A stretch of 10,525 nucleotides of DNA from Sphingobacteriaceae bacterium (GTDB lineage Bacteria > Bacteroidota > Bacteroidia > B-17B0 > Aurantibacillaceae), in the NCBI GenBank assembly GCA_023251695.1, contig JAHEYE010000106.1:1-10525 (forward strand), written 5' to 3'. Of the stretch, positions 1 to 6,251 are shown one piece after another; within the stretch, counting starts at the first letter, position 1; each line of letters opens with the position of its first letter. The translations under genes were made by a program, and so were the position numbers. Under the pieces are notes generated by a model, which worked only from the letters and a program-made list of their open reading frames with translations, did no database searches and had not been told where the DNA came from.

Positions 1-8
1 AATTGGTA

Positions 9-16
9 TAATTTTG
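9..16 (+). promoter_or_regulatory. Bacteroidota -7 promoter element for the saccharopine dehydrogenase gene
   Basis: TAATTTTG matches the Bacteroidota -7 consensus TAnnTTTG exactly and lies 15 nt before the ATG at 32, implying a short leader of about 10 nt. The upstream -33 box would fall outside the window. The in-frame TTG at 14 lies inside this element, which argues against TTG as the translation start. Confidence 0.6.
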
Positions 17-31
17 CCTCAGCTTAACATT

Positions 32-1357
32 ATGCATAAAATATTAATAATAGGAGCAGGCCGTTCAACTTCTAGCCTTATTTCTTACCTTTTAAAGCAA
101 TCAGGCATTTATAATTGGCAAATTACGGTTGCCGACAGTAATAAGCAGTTAGCATCTGATAAAGTGAAAGGCTTTTCGAATGCTTCTGCCATTAGTTTTG
201 ACGTTACCAACGCAGTGGAGCGAGAAACGAATATAAAAGCCCACGATTTTGTTATTTCAATGCTTCCCGCTTTTATGCATGCTGATGTGGCGAGAGATTG
301 TGTAAAATATGGTAAGCATATTGCAACTGCAAGTTATGTGAGTGCTGAAATGAAAGCATTAGATGCTGAAGCAAAACAAAAAAGCTTATTGATTTTAAAT
401 GAATGTGGTTTGGATCCGGGAATTGATCATGCATCAGCAATGAGAATCATTCATGATTTGCAAGCCAAAGGTGCCGAAATAATTTCTTTCAAATCCTATT
501 GCGGCGGTTTGGTGGCTCCTGAAAGTAACGATAATCCCTGGGGCTATAAATTCAGCTGGAATCCGAGAAATGTTGTTCTGGCCGGAAAAGGCACTGCGCA
601 ATATCTTGAGGGAGGTGAAATAAAATATATTCCTTATAGTAATTTATTTACCAAGACAGAAACCATTGAAGTAAAGGGTTACGGAAAATTTGATGCTTAC
701 GCAAACCGTGACAGTATTGGTTATAAAGAACCTTACGGATTAAATACTATTAAAACATTGCTTCGTGGTACACTCCGGCAAGTAGGGTATTGCAAAGCCT
801 GGAATGTATTTGTGAAATTGGGATTAACGGATGACGGACATAAGATTAAGAATGCAAATAAATTAAGCTATACACAACTCATTGATTCGCTTTTACCAAA
901 AGGGGAGGGGACGACGCTCGAAAAACTGAAAACGTTTATGCAGGGCGATTGGGATGCAGATGTATTGGATAAATTAAATTATCTGGAATTGTTTGATGAC
1001 AAAAAAATAAAATTAGCTGAAGGTTCTCCGGCGGAATTACTGCAAGATTTGTTAGAAGAAAAATGGAAGTTAAAGCATGGCGATAAGGATATGATTGTGA
1101 TGCAGCATTTGTTTGAATACACATTGTCAGGAAAAAATCACAAACTCACTTCTTCACTTGTTGTTATTGGCGATGATGAAGAACATACAGCCATGGCAAA
1201 AACGGTTGGTCTGCCTTTAGCAATTACAGTGAAAAATTTTCTGACAGGAAAATTCAAATTAGCAGGTGTGCAAATTCCGACTATAGAAGAAATCTACGAA
1301 CCATTACTGGTTGAATTGGAAGAATTAGGCATTGCGTTTTCAGAAAAAGAAGCTTAA
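32..1357 (+). CDS. Saccharopine dehydrogenase (L-glutamate-forming type, Lys9-like)
   Basis: This 441-residue cytosolic enzyme should interconvert saccharopine with L-glutamate and 2-aminoadipate semialdehyde using NAD(P), a step of the saccharopine pathway of lysine metabolism. The N-terminus (residues 3-16) is a Rossmann nucleotide-binding loop, GAGRST, with Thr in place of the usual third glycine. The central block around residues 130-140 (ECGLDPGIDHASA), followed by SYCGGLVAPESNDNPWGYKFSW, split here as SYCGGLVAPES and NPWGYKFSW, is the hallmark of the saccharopine dehydrogenase C-terminal domain and closely resembles my recollection of yeast Lys9. I chose ATG 32 rather than TTG 14 because the Rossmann strand begins directly after it and TTG 14 sits in the -7 box. 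No partner lysine genes are in the window, so the direction (biosynthesis or breakdown) cannot be told. Its stop overlaps the stop of the convergent DedA gene by 4 bp. Confidence 0.9.
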   Translation: MHKILIIGAGRSTSSLISYLLKQSGIYNWQITVADSNKQLASDKVKGFSNASAISFDVTNAVERETNIKAHDFVISMLPAFMHADVARDCVKYGKHIATASYVSAEMKALDAEAKQKSLLILNECGLDPGIDHASAMRIIHDLQAKGAEIISFKSYCGGLVAPESNDNPWGYKFSWNPRNVVLAGKGTAQYLEGGEIKYIPYSNLFTKTETIEVKGYGKFDAYANRDSIGYKEPYGLNTIKTLLRGTLRQVGYCKAWNVFVKLGLTDDGHKIKNANKLSYTQLIDSLLPKGEGTTLEKLKTFMQGDWDADVLDKLNYLELFDDKKIKLAEGSPAELLQDLLEEKWKLKHGDKDMIVMQHLFEYTLSGKNHKLTSSLVVIGDDEEHTAMAKTVGLPLAITVKNFLTGKFKLAGVQIPTIEEIYEPLLVELEELGIAFSEKEA

Positions 1358-1366
1358 GCTTTTTTA
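1345..1366. terminator. Possible bidirectional terminator at the convergent stop codons
   Basis: Positions 1346-1353 pair with 1358-1365: 8 bp including one G-U, around the loop TTAA that carries both stop codons. An A-run lies on one side and a T-run on the other, so each strand would end in a weak hairpin followed by U residues. The core AAGCTTAAGCTT is a perfect 12-bp palindrome. The loop is short and the stem AT-rich, so termination strength is uncertain. Confidence 0.4.
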
Positions 1367-1989
1367 GCAGTTCTGTTTTTGAGGAAAGTGATAACGATAG
1401 GAAGAACAGAAACACCGATAATTCCCAAACAAACCATGTCAACATGTTTACTGATAAAATCAACCGTACCCAATAAATAACCGGCAGAAAGCAAACTTCC
1501 TATCCACAGGGCGCCGCCAACAACATCAAACACCAGGTATTTTTTGTAGCTCATTTCACTTACACCTGCAGCGAATGGCACGAAAGTACGGACGAACGGA
1601 ACGAATCGGGCCATGATGATAGCTTTGGTTCCATGCTTCTCGAAAAATGCATGGGCAGCATCCAAATGTTTTTGTTGAACAATCGGCTTGCCTTTTAGTT
1701 TTAAATGAAAAACTTTTAAACCTATTTTACGGCCCACCCAATAATTTACATTATCGCCAACTACAGCTGCAATAAATAAAAGAATCAAGAGATACGACAA
1801 ATTAAGGTGACCGGCGCGGGCTGATAGTCCTGCCATGAATAATAAAGAATCGCCGGGTAAAAAAGGCATGGCTACCAATCCTGTTTCAATAAAAATAATG
1901 AGAAATAATAAAATGTAGATCTGCGTACTGTACGTAGTTACGATCCATTCAAAATCTAAAGGAAATAAATGCCTGAATAATTCTACCAT
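1354..1989 (-). CDS. DedA family (VTT domain) membrane protein
   Basis: This is a 211-residue inner-membrane protein of the DedA/SNARE-associated family. Members include UptA and related transporters that recycle undecaprenyl phosphate, and E. coli YqjA/YghB, which support envelope integrity and membrane potential. Several family signatures are visible. A membrane-embedded acidic pair, E35 and D47 (ETGLVAMPFLPGD), has the same 12-residue spacing as the essential acidic residues I recall in YqjA. GDNVNYWVGRK lies at 78-88. ARFVPFVRTFVPFAAG at 127-142 carries two conserved arginines, R128 and R134. Hydrophobic stretches lie near 22-42, 64-80, 136-172 and 183-202, and the C-terminus is basic (KNRTAKKA). 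It is the last gene of the leftward block, 42 nt after the rhodanese. No separate promoter is evident. The exact substrate cannot be read from the sequence. Confidence 0.9.
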   Translation of the reverse strand: MVELFRHLFPLDFEWIVTTYSTQIYILLFLIIFIETGLVAMPFLPGDSLLFMAGLSARAGHLNLSYLLILLFIAAVVGDNVNYWVGRKIGLKVFHLKLKGKPIVQQKHLDAAHAFFEKHGTKAIIMARFVPFVRTFVPFAAGVSEMSYKKYLVFDVVGGALWIGSLLSAGYLLGTVDFISKHVDMVCLGIIGVSVLPIVITFLKNRTAKKA

Positions 1990-2031
1990 AAGATTAGTTG
2001 AGAGTTTATAGCTGAGTGTTGATGGTAATTG

Positions 2032-2334
2032 TTATAATCCTACATCTTCTATATACGCAAGAATTCCGCCTTTTAAGTTATATAAATTTTTAAAACCCAA
2101 CTGTGTTTCAAGCGCCTGAATAACGGCAGCACTGCGTTTACCACTCCGGCAATGAATAATAACCTGCTTATCTTTCGAAATTTTATCTGCATTATCGATA
2201 ACATCACCCATCGGAATTAATTCTCCTTTCAGATTCATGTCGTCAAACTCATGCGGTTCGCGAACATCAATTAATTGAAAATCGACTTTTTTATCGATCA
2301 GTTCCTTTAATTCTATCGCTGTTATTTCAAGCAT
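2032..2334 (-). CDS. Single-domain rhodanese (sulfurtransferase)
   Basis: This 100-residue cytoplasmic protein is one rhodanese domain, similar in size to GlpE/PspE. It should carry sulfane sulfur as a persulfide on the catalytic cysteine C62, moving it from donors such as thiosulfate to a thiophilic acceptor. The active-site loop is CRSGKR (62-67), a six-residue loop typical of sulfur-handling rather than phosphatase-like (Cdc25) members. The upstream motif LIDVREPHEF (21-30) is the usual structural signature, and GGILAY near the end completes the fold. There is no signal peptide. It sits between phosphosulfolactate synthase (33 nt upstream) and DedA (42 nt downstream), and a TAnnTTTG element overlapping the upstream stop codon may give it its own transcript. 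The physiological donor and acceptor are unknown. Confidence 0.92.
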   Translation of the reverse strand: MLEITAIELKELIDKKVDFQLIDVREPHEFDDMNLKGELIPMGDVIDNADKISKDKQVIIHCRSGKRSAAVIQALETQLGFKNLYNLKGGILAYIEDVGL

Positions 2335-2362
2335 GGTATTTTTATTAAATTGATTTAAATCA

Positions 2363-2370
2363 CAAATTTA
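2363..2370 (-). promoter_or_regulatory. Internal -7 promoter element before the rhodanese gene
   Basis: On the minus strand TAAATTTG matches TAnnTTTG exactly. Its first three bases are the TAA stop of the phosphosulfolactate synthase gene. It would start transcription about 23 nt before the rhodanese ATG. I find no good -33 TTTG at the usual spacing, so this may be a secondary promoter or a chance match in AT-rich DNA. Confidence 0.4.
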
Positions 2371-3153
2371 AGTGCTTTGTTTCATATTATCGGGTAAAAA
2401 TGTAAAAAAAGTATCACCTCTTAGTCCCAATCTTAGAGTTTCAAGCGGTATAACATCATCCACTCCTATATTCCCAACGTTAACATTTGGGCCGAAAAGC
2501 TTCAGAAAGTAGACTTGTTGCGGTTTCTGAGGGGTTTCCCAGATAATATTCTCTAGTTTTATCTTATTTACGATACGGTTGATTAATAAAGTATGAGCAC
2601 TTCCGTTTTTATGGAAAATACCCACATTTCCGCTTTCGCGGGCTTCAGCAATCACCTGACTCGCACCCGCATCCAATTCGGCCTGCATCATTTTTATCCA
2701 ACGGGCAGGGTGAATAATAACGCCTTCTTCCTTAGAACCAACTTCCGACAGCACTGTGAAGTTTTTTGCCAACTTAGAAATGTAATCACATTTTTCCGTA
2801 TGCTCTATATTAATACTACCATCTGATACTTCGGCCGAATCTAATTCCAAAGAAGAAATGAATTTGAAGTAGTCATCAAATTTATTGCGGATCACAAATG
2901 CTTCAAATAAGGTTCCGCCCACATAAACTTTAATGTTGTTTTTCTGGTACAACTTCACTTTTTCTTTTAAATTTTTTGAAATTACTGATGTACCGAAACC
3001 TAATTTAACGTAATCAATGAAGTCGGCACCCGTCTCCATCATGTCTTCTGCCTGCCGTATACTAATGCCTTTATCCATTACCATGGTAAGTCCTGATTTA
3101 CGGGGCTTTTGACTGCGGTCGGGCAGAAAGGGTAAGTTAACGCTATAGGCCAT
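2368..3153 (-). CDS. comA: Phosphosulfolactate synthase (ComA family)
   Basis: This 261-residue protein belongs to the (beta/alpha)8-barrel family that adds sulfite to phosphoenolpyruvate to give (R)-2-phospho-3-sulfolactate. That is the first step of coenzyme M synthesis in methanogens, and B. subtilis YitC uses it to make spore sulfolactate. Motifs visible in order: GLTMVMDKG (21-29), DYVKLGFGTS (47-56), VYVGGTLFEAF (76-86), AEVSDGSI (107-114), SEVGSK (136-141), EARESGNVGIF (170-180), and NVNVGNIGVDDVIPLE with LRLGLRGDT at 223-248. Length is normal for the family. The ATG is 1 nt after the TPR gene stop, so the two are very likely co-transcribed and perhaps translationally coupled. Bacteroidota make no coenzyme M that I know of, and no other CoM or sulfolactate gene is present, so the product's fate is open. 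Candidates are free sulfolactate or cysteate/sulfonolipid precursors. Confidence 0.88.
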   Translation of the reverse strand: MAYSVNLPFLPDRSQKPRKSGLTMVMDKGISIRQAEDMMETGADFIDYVKLGFGTSVISKNLKEKVKLYQKNNIKVYVGGTLFEAFVIRNKFDDYFKFISSLELDSAEVSDGSINIEHTEKCDYISKLAKNFTVLSEVGSKEEGVIIHPARWIKMMQAELDAGASQVIAEARESGNVGIFHKNGSAHTLLINRIVNKIKLENIIWETPQKPQQVYFLKLFGPNVNVGNIGVDDVIPLETLRLGLRGDTFFTFLPDNMKQST

Positions 3154-3154
3154 A

Positions 3155-4561
3155 TTAATTTTTAAATGAGTTTATTAATTCAAGAATTTCAGCATCATCT
3201 TTTAATGCCGGGGAATATTCAAATATTTCAGTGTATTTATTAAAATTCAATTCAAGCGCTTTGGTTAAATTTTCGATACCTTCATTACGTTTCCCGGTTT
3301 CGAGTAAGATGACTCCGAAACGGTAATACAATTCAGCAACATCCGGAAAATACTTGATGCCCTCTGCTAAGGTTTCGATACAATCTTTATAATAGCCGGC
3401 TTCATCAAGTAATTTGGCATAATCGAGCCAGACATCAAAATCAGAATACTCCAATTCAATCACTCTTTGAAAAGCCATCGCGGCCTCTTCGTGAAAACCA
3501 AGTTTTTGCTGCACTTCAGCAAACACATACCAATATTCGGGTTCATTCGGATTGATTTCAAGCGCCTTTTTTATATAGTGAATTCCTTCTGTTAAGCGGT
3601 TCATGGCATCCAGACAAACACCAATACCCAGCCATGCATCGGCGTGTGCAGCATCTATTTTTACACAGCGGTTGTAATTTTTTAAAGACTCATCAAACTC
3701 GTTGAGGTTTTCGTAGCACTCGCCTATATAAAAGTATGTATTGGCATCTTTTGTTTCGTACTTGAATGTTTCGCGGTAAACTTCAATAGCTTCTCGGTAT
3801 TTTTCCAATTGCGCCAAGGAGTTGGCTTTATTAAAATAAGCTGAGCTGAATTTATCGTTAATAGCAATTGCGTAATCGTAAGATTCAATCGCTTTTTCAA
3901 ACAAACCGAAACGGTTGTAAGCCAAACCTAAATTAAACCAGGCATAGTAGCTGTAAGGAAACTCATCAATGTAATCAATAAAAAAAGAAATGGCTTCCTC
4001 GGCTTTATTGGTTAAATCGTAACATAGTGAAAGCTCATTCAGCGCCACCTCATTTCTAGGATTTATCTTTATGGCTTTTTTTAAATAGTAAATCGCATCA
4101 TCCGGTTTTTCTTCATTCAAAAACTCAACCCCTAAAGCAAGGTAAACTTCATCTTTATACTCAGCCAAAGGCAAGGCTTTCTTAAAGTTCTCAATGGCTT
4201 GTTCGCCTAAACCCATCTGACTATAAATATAGCCCCGCGCCATAAAGAGGTCGAAATTGGTATGTTCGATTTGCTCGATCTCATTTAATAAGTTCAAAGC
4301 TTCCTTGGTGTAATGCTGGCTGGATAAATATTGAGCCTGTTTTATTTTTATGCTGCTCGAATATGGAAATTGTTTCAAAGCAAAATCTAGCGCTTTTTTA
4401 ACCATATCGTAATTTAGCCACTGAAAATAATAATCAATGATATCTTCCAATTCATCCGCATCAAAGAAAGCAGACGTGCCATTGGCTAGCATGTCTTCAA
4501 AACGCTTTAGAACTTCTTCAAAATCCTGTCCTTCAAAATCTTCTCCGTCAAACTGACTCAT
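3155..4561 (-). CDS. Tetratricopeptide repeat (TPR) protein
   Basis: This is a 468-residue soluble protein made almost entirely of TPR helical pairs, probably a scaffold or adaptor for protein-protein contacts. The N-terminus (about residues 1-45) is strongly acidic (MSQFDGEDFEGQDFEEV). From about residue 50 to 440 there are roughly eleven 34-residue units. Clear examples have the A-x3-Y/F pattern ending in AxxINP-like turns, such as AIYYLKKAIKINPRNEVA, AWFNLGLAYNRFGLFEKA and EGIHYIKKALEINPNEPEYW. There is no signal peptide or membrane segment. I prefer ATG 4561 to the upstream TTG 4585 because that TTG lies inside a -7 promoter box and would add an eight-residue tail (MCEQGCLF) unlike the acidic start. 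It heads the leftward block and is followed after 1 nt by phosphosulfolactate synthase. The specific partner is unknown. Confidence 0.85.
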   Translation of the reverse strand: MSQFDGEDFEGQDFEEVLKRFEDMLANGTSAFFDADELEDIIDYYFQWLNYDMVKKALDFALKQFPYSSSIKIKQAQYLSSQHYTKEALNLLNEIEQIEHTNFDLFMARGYIYSQMGLGEQAIENFKKALPLAEYKDEVYLALGVEFLNEEKPDDAIYYLKKAIKINPRNEVALNELSLCYDLTNKAEEAISFFIDYIDEFPYSYYAWFNLGLAYNRFGLFEKAIESYDYAIAINDKFSSAYFNKANSLAQLEKYREAIEVYRETFKYETKDANTYFYIGECYENLNEFDESLKNYNRCVKIDAAHADAWLGIGVCLDAMNRLTEGIHYIKKALEINPNEPEYWYVFAEVQQKLGFHEEAAMAFQRVIELEYSDFDVWLDYAKLLDEAGYYKDCIETLAEGIKYFPDVAELYYRFGVILLETGKRNEGIENLTKALELNFNKYTEIFEYSPALKDDAEILELINSFKN

Positions 4562-4582
4562 AAAAAGGCATCCTTGTTCACA

Positions 4583-4590
4583 CAAAGTTA
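4583..4590 (-). promoter_or_regulatory. -7 promoter element for the TPR gene block
   Basis: TAACTTTG on the minus strand is an exact TAnnTTTG match, 21 nt upstream of the ATG at 4561, which implies a leader of about 15 nt. No clear -33 TTTG is seen at the usual spacing. It would drive the TPR, phosphosulfolactate synthase, rhodanese and DedA genes. Confidence 0.55.
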
Positions 4591-4689
4591 AGTTTATTTT
4601 TGATTTTAAAGTATTATGTTTTTAACAGAAAAAAGGCAATAATGTCAATAAAAAACCTAGCTAAAAAATGGCTGAGATTTGCAAGATGT

Positions 4690-4697
4690 TAACTTTA
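4690..4697 (+). promoter_or_regulatory. Near-consensus -7 promoter element for glmM
   Basis: TAACTTTA matches TAnnTTTG at all but the last base and lies 17 nt before the proposed TTG start at 4715, leaving a leader of about 12 nt. There is no good -33 box. The 4562-4714 intergenic stretch thus holds divergent promoters for the TPR block and glmM and otherwise looks featureless and AT-rich. Confidence 0.35.
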
Positions 4698-4714
4698 CAT
4701 CAAAATTTTTAAAC

Positions 4715-6109
4715 TTGACACTAATTAAAAGTATTTCAGGATTCAGAGGCACCATAGGCGGAAAGCCTAATGACGGATTAACCCCTTTAGATATTGTAAA
4801 ATTTGCTTCAGCTTATGGAGCATGGGTAATTAAGAATACAAAAAGCGGAATTCCAGCTGTTGTGGTTGGTCGCGATGCCCGCTTATCCGGTACAATGGTC
4901 AATAATATTGTCTGCGGAACTTTGATGGGTTTAGGAATTGATGTGTATGATCTGGAGTTGAGCACAACACCAACTGTTGAAATGGCTGTTACCGAATTAA
5001 AAGCCCAGGGCGGAATTATTTTAACGGCCTCGCATAATCCAAAACAATGGAATGCCCTTAAATTATTAAATAACAAAGGAGAATTTATTTCGGAAGAGGA
5101 AGGAAAGTTTATTCTCGCCCTTGCTGAAAAGGAAGAATTTAATTATTGTGAAGTAAATCATTTAGGTAAGTACACAAAAAAAGATGATCAGCTTCAGAAG
5201 CATATTGAAAAAATACTGAAATTACCTTATGTGGATGTAAAAGCAATTGCGGATGCTGATTTTTCGGTAAGTGTGGACGCAGTTAACTCAAGTGGAGGTT
5301 TTGCAGTGCCTGCTTTGTTGGATGCATTAGGCGTTAAGAAAATTCATAAATTATATTGCGAGCCGGATGGACATTTTGCGCATAATCCGGAGCCTTTGCC
5401 TGAGCACTTAACAGATTTATCGGCAGTAGTTATAAAAACAAAATCAAATTTGGGAATAAGTGTAGATCCTGATGTCGACCGTCTCGCTTTGGTTTGTGAG
5501 GACGGTGAAATGTTTGGAGAAGAATATACTTTGGTGGCTGTTGCTGATTATGTTTTAAAACATCATAAAGGCGGCAATACGGTTTCTAATTTATCATCCA
5601 CGCGGGCATTGCGTGATATTACCGAAAAGAACGGAGGAAAATATTCTGCATCAGCGGTGGGTGAAGTAAATGTGGTGACCATGATGAAAGAAACAAAAGC
5701 GGTTATTGGCGGCGAAGGTAACGGCGGCATTATTTTACCTGAGTTGCATTATGGAAGGGATGCCTTGGTAGGAATTGCCATCTTCTTAACGCATCTGGCT
5801 AAATATGGTAAATCTGTTTCTTCATTACGGAAATCGTATCCAAATTATTTTATCTCCAAAAATAAAATTGAGTTAACCCCCGAAATTAATGTAGATAAAG
5901 TTTTGGATAGCATTAAGAACAAATACAACAAGCAGCCCGTTAATACGGTTGATGGAGTTAAAATTGAATTTGATAAGGAGTGGGTACATCTTCGTAAATC
6001 GAACACTGAACCAATCATCCGTATTTATTCTGAAAGCGCAACACAATCAACTGCCGAGACTTTAGCAAAGAAGATTATTTCAGATATAAAGGAAATCATT
6101 AAAAACTAG
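4715..6109 (+). CDS. glmM: Phosphoglucosamine mutase
   Basis: This 464-residue cytosolic alpha-D-phosphohexomutase should convert glucosamine-6-phosphate to glucosamine-1-phosphate on the way to UDP-GlcNAc for peptidoglycan and lipopolysaccharide. Landmarks are the catalytic phosphoserine loop TASHNP with S106, the metal loop DPDVDR with D251, D253 and D255 (DGDADR in most GlmM), the sugar-binding loop GEGNGG at 333-338, and the phosphate-binding loop RKSNTEP at 427-433. There is no ATG near the start. I choose TTG 4715, giving (M)TLIKSISGFRGTIGG, because this matches the N-terminus of Bacteroidota homologues as I recall them. The in-frame TTG at 4679 would add 12 residues translated from the promoter region. 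The sugar-loop departures leave some doubt between glucosamine and mannose/glucose specificity, but GlmM is the usual assignment for this clade. Confidence 0.85.
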   Translation: MTLIKSISGFRGTIGGKPNDGLTPLDIVKFASAYGAWVIKNTKSGIPAVVVGRDARLSGTMVNNIVCGTLMGLGIDVYDLELSTTPTVEMAVTELKAQGGIILTASHNPKQWNALKLLNNKGEFISEEEGKFILALAEKEEFNYCEVNHLGKYTKKDDQLQKHIEKILKLPYVDVKAIADADFSVSVDAVNSSGGFAVPALLDALGVKKIHKLYCEPDGHFAHNPEPLPEHLTDLSAVVIKTKSNLGISVDPDVDRLALVCEDGEMFGEEYTLVAVADYVLKHHKGGNTVSNLSSTRALRDITEKNGGKYSASAVGEVNVVTMMKETKAVIGGEGNGGIILPELHYGRDALVGIAIFLTHLAKYGKSVSSLRKSYPNYFISKNKIELTPEINVDKVLDSIKNKYNKQPVNTVDGVKIEFDKEWVHLRKSNTEPIIRIYSESATQSTAETLAKKIISDIKEIIKN

Positions 6110-6180
6110 TAGGCAGCATTTAGTACGCAGTAGGCAGTGTTATTGTTTCCAAAATTAAAGCTCCCTCCTTTCTGCCTACT
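6108..6180. repeat. 7-bp-period repeat patch with inverted copy, 3' of glmM
   Basis: AGTAGGCAG occurs at 6108-6116 and again at 6129-6137. The second copy follows a one-mismatch unit, AGTACGC, at 6122-6128, so that AGTACGC-AGTAGGC-AG forms a short tandem run of 7-bp period. The exact reverse complement CTGCCTACT lies at 6172-6180. It can form a 9-bp stem with the 6129-6137 copy around a 34-nt loop. The first copy overlaps the TAG stop of glmM. No T-run follows, so it is not a classic terminator. It may be an intergenic repeat element, an RNA-stabilising hairpin, or remains of one. Confidence 0.55.
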
Positions 6181-6233
6181 CTTTAGAGTCCAAAATTCCA
6201 TCATTTTTAGATGAATTTCTATTGAAAAATCAC

Positions 6234-6241
6234 GATATTTG
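6234..6241 (+). promoter_or_regulatory. Weak -7-like element before the cysteine desulfurase gene
   Basis: GATATTTG differs from TAnnTTTG only in its first base and lies 10 nt before the ATG at 6252. The implied leader is only a few nucleotides and no -33 box is evident, so the call is tentative. The rest of the 6110-6251 gap holds the repeat patch described at 6108-6180. Confidence 0.25.
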
Positions 6242-6251
6242 TAACCGAATT

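Noticed and set aside
14..31. TTG start for the saccharopine dehydrogenase, six residues upstream of ATG 32
   Set aside because: The TTG forms the end of an exact TAnnTTTG promoter box, and the Rossmann fold begins right after ATG 32.
2593..2826. Forward-strand 77-codon ORF inside the phosphosulfolactate synthase gene
   Set aside because: It is a frame shadow of a well-supported gene on the other strand, with no recognisable motif.
4562..4585. Eight-residue N-terminal extension of the TPR protein from a TTG
   Set aside because: The TTG lies in the -7 box of the gene's own promoter, and the extension does not fit the acidic N-terminus.
4686..4712. Eight-codon ORF (ATG to TAA) just before glmM, as a leader peptide
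   Set aside because: It overlaps the probable promoter, is too short, and has no regulatory codon pattern or attenuator hairpin.
6222..6251. Ten-residue N-terminal extension of cysteine desulfurase from a TTG
   Set aside because: The family N-terminus begins at ATG 6252, and the extension spans a promoter-like sequence.
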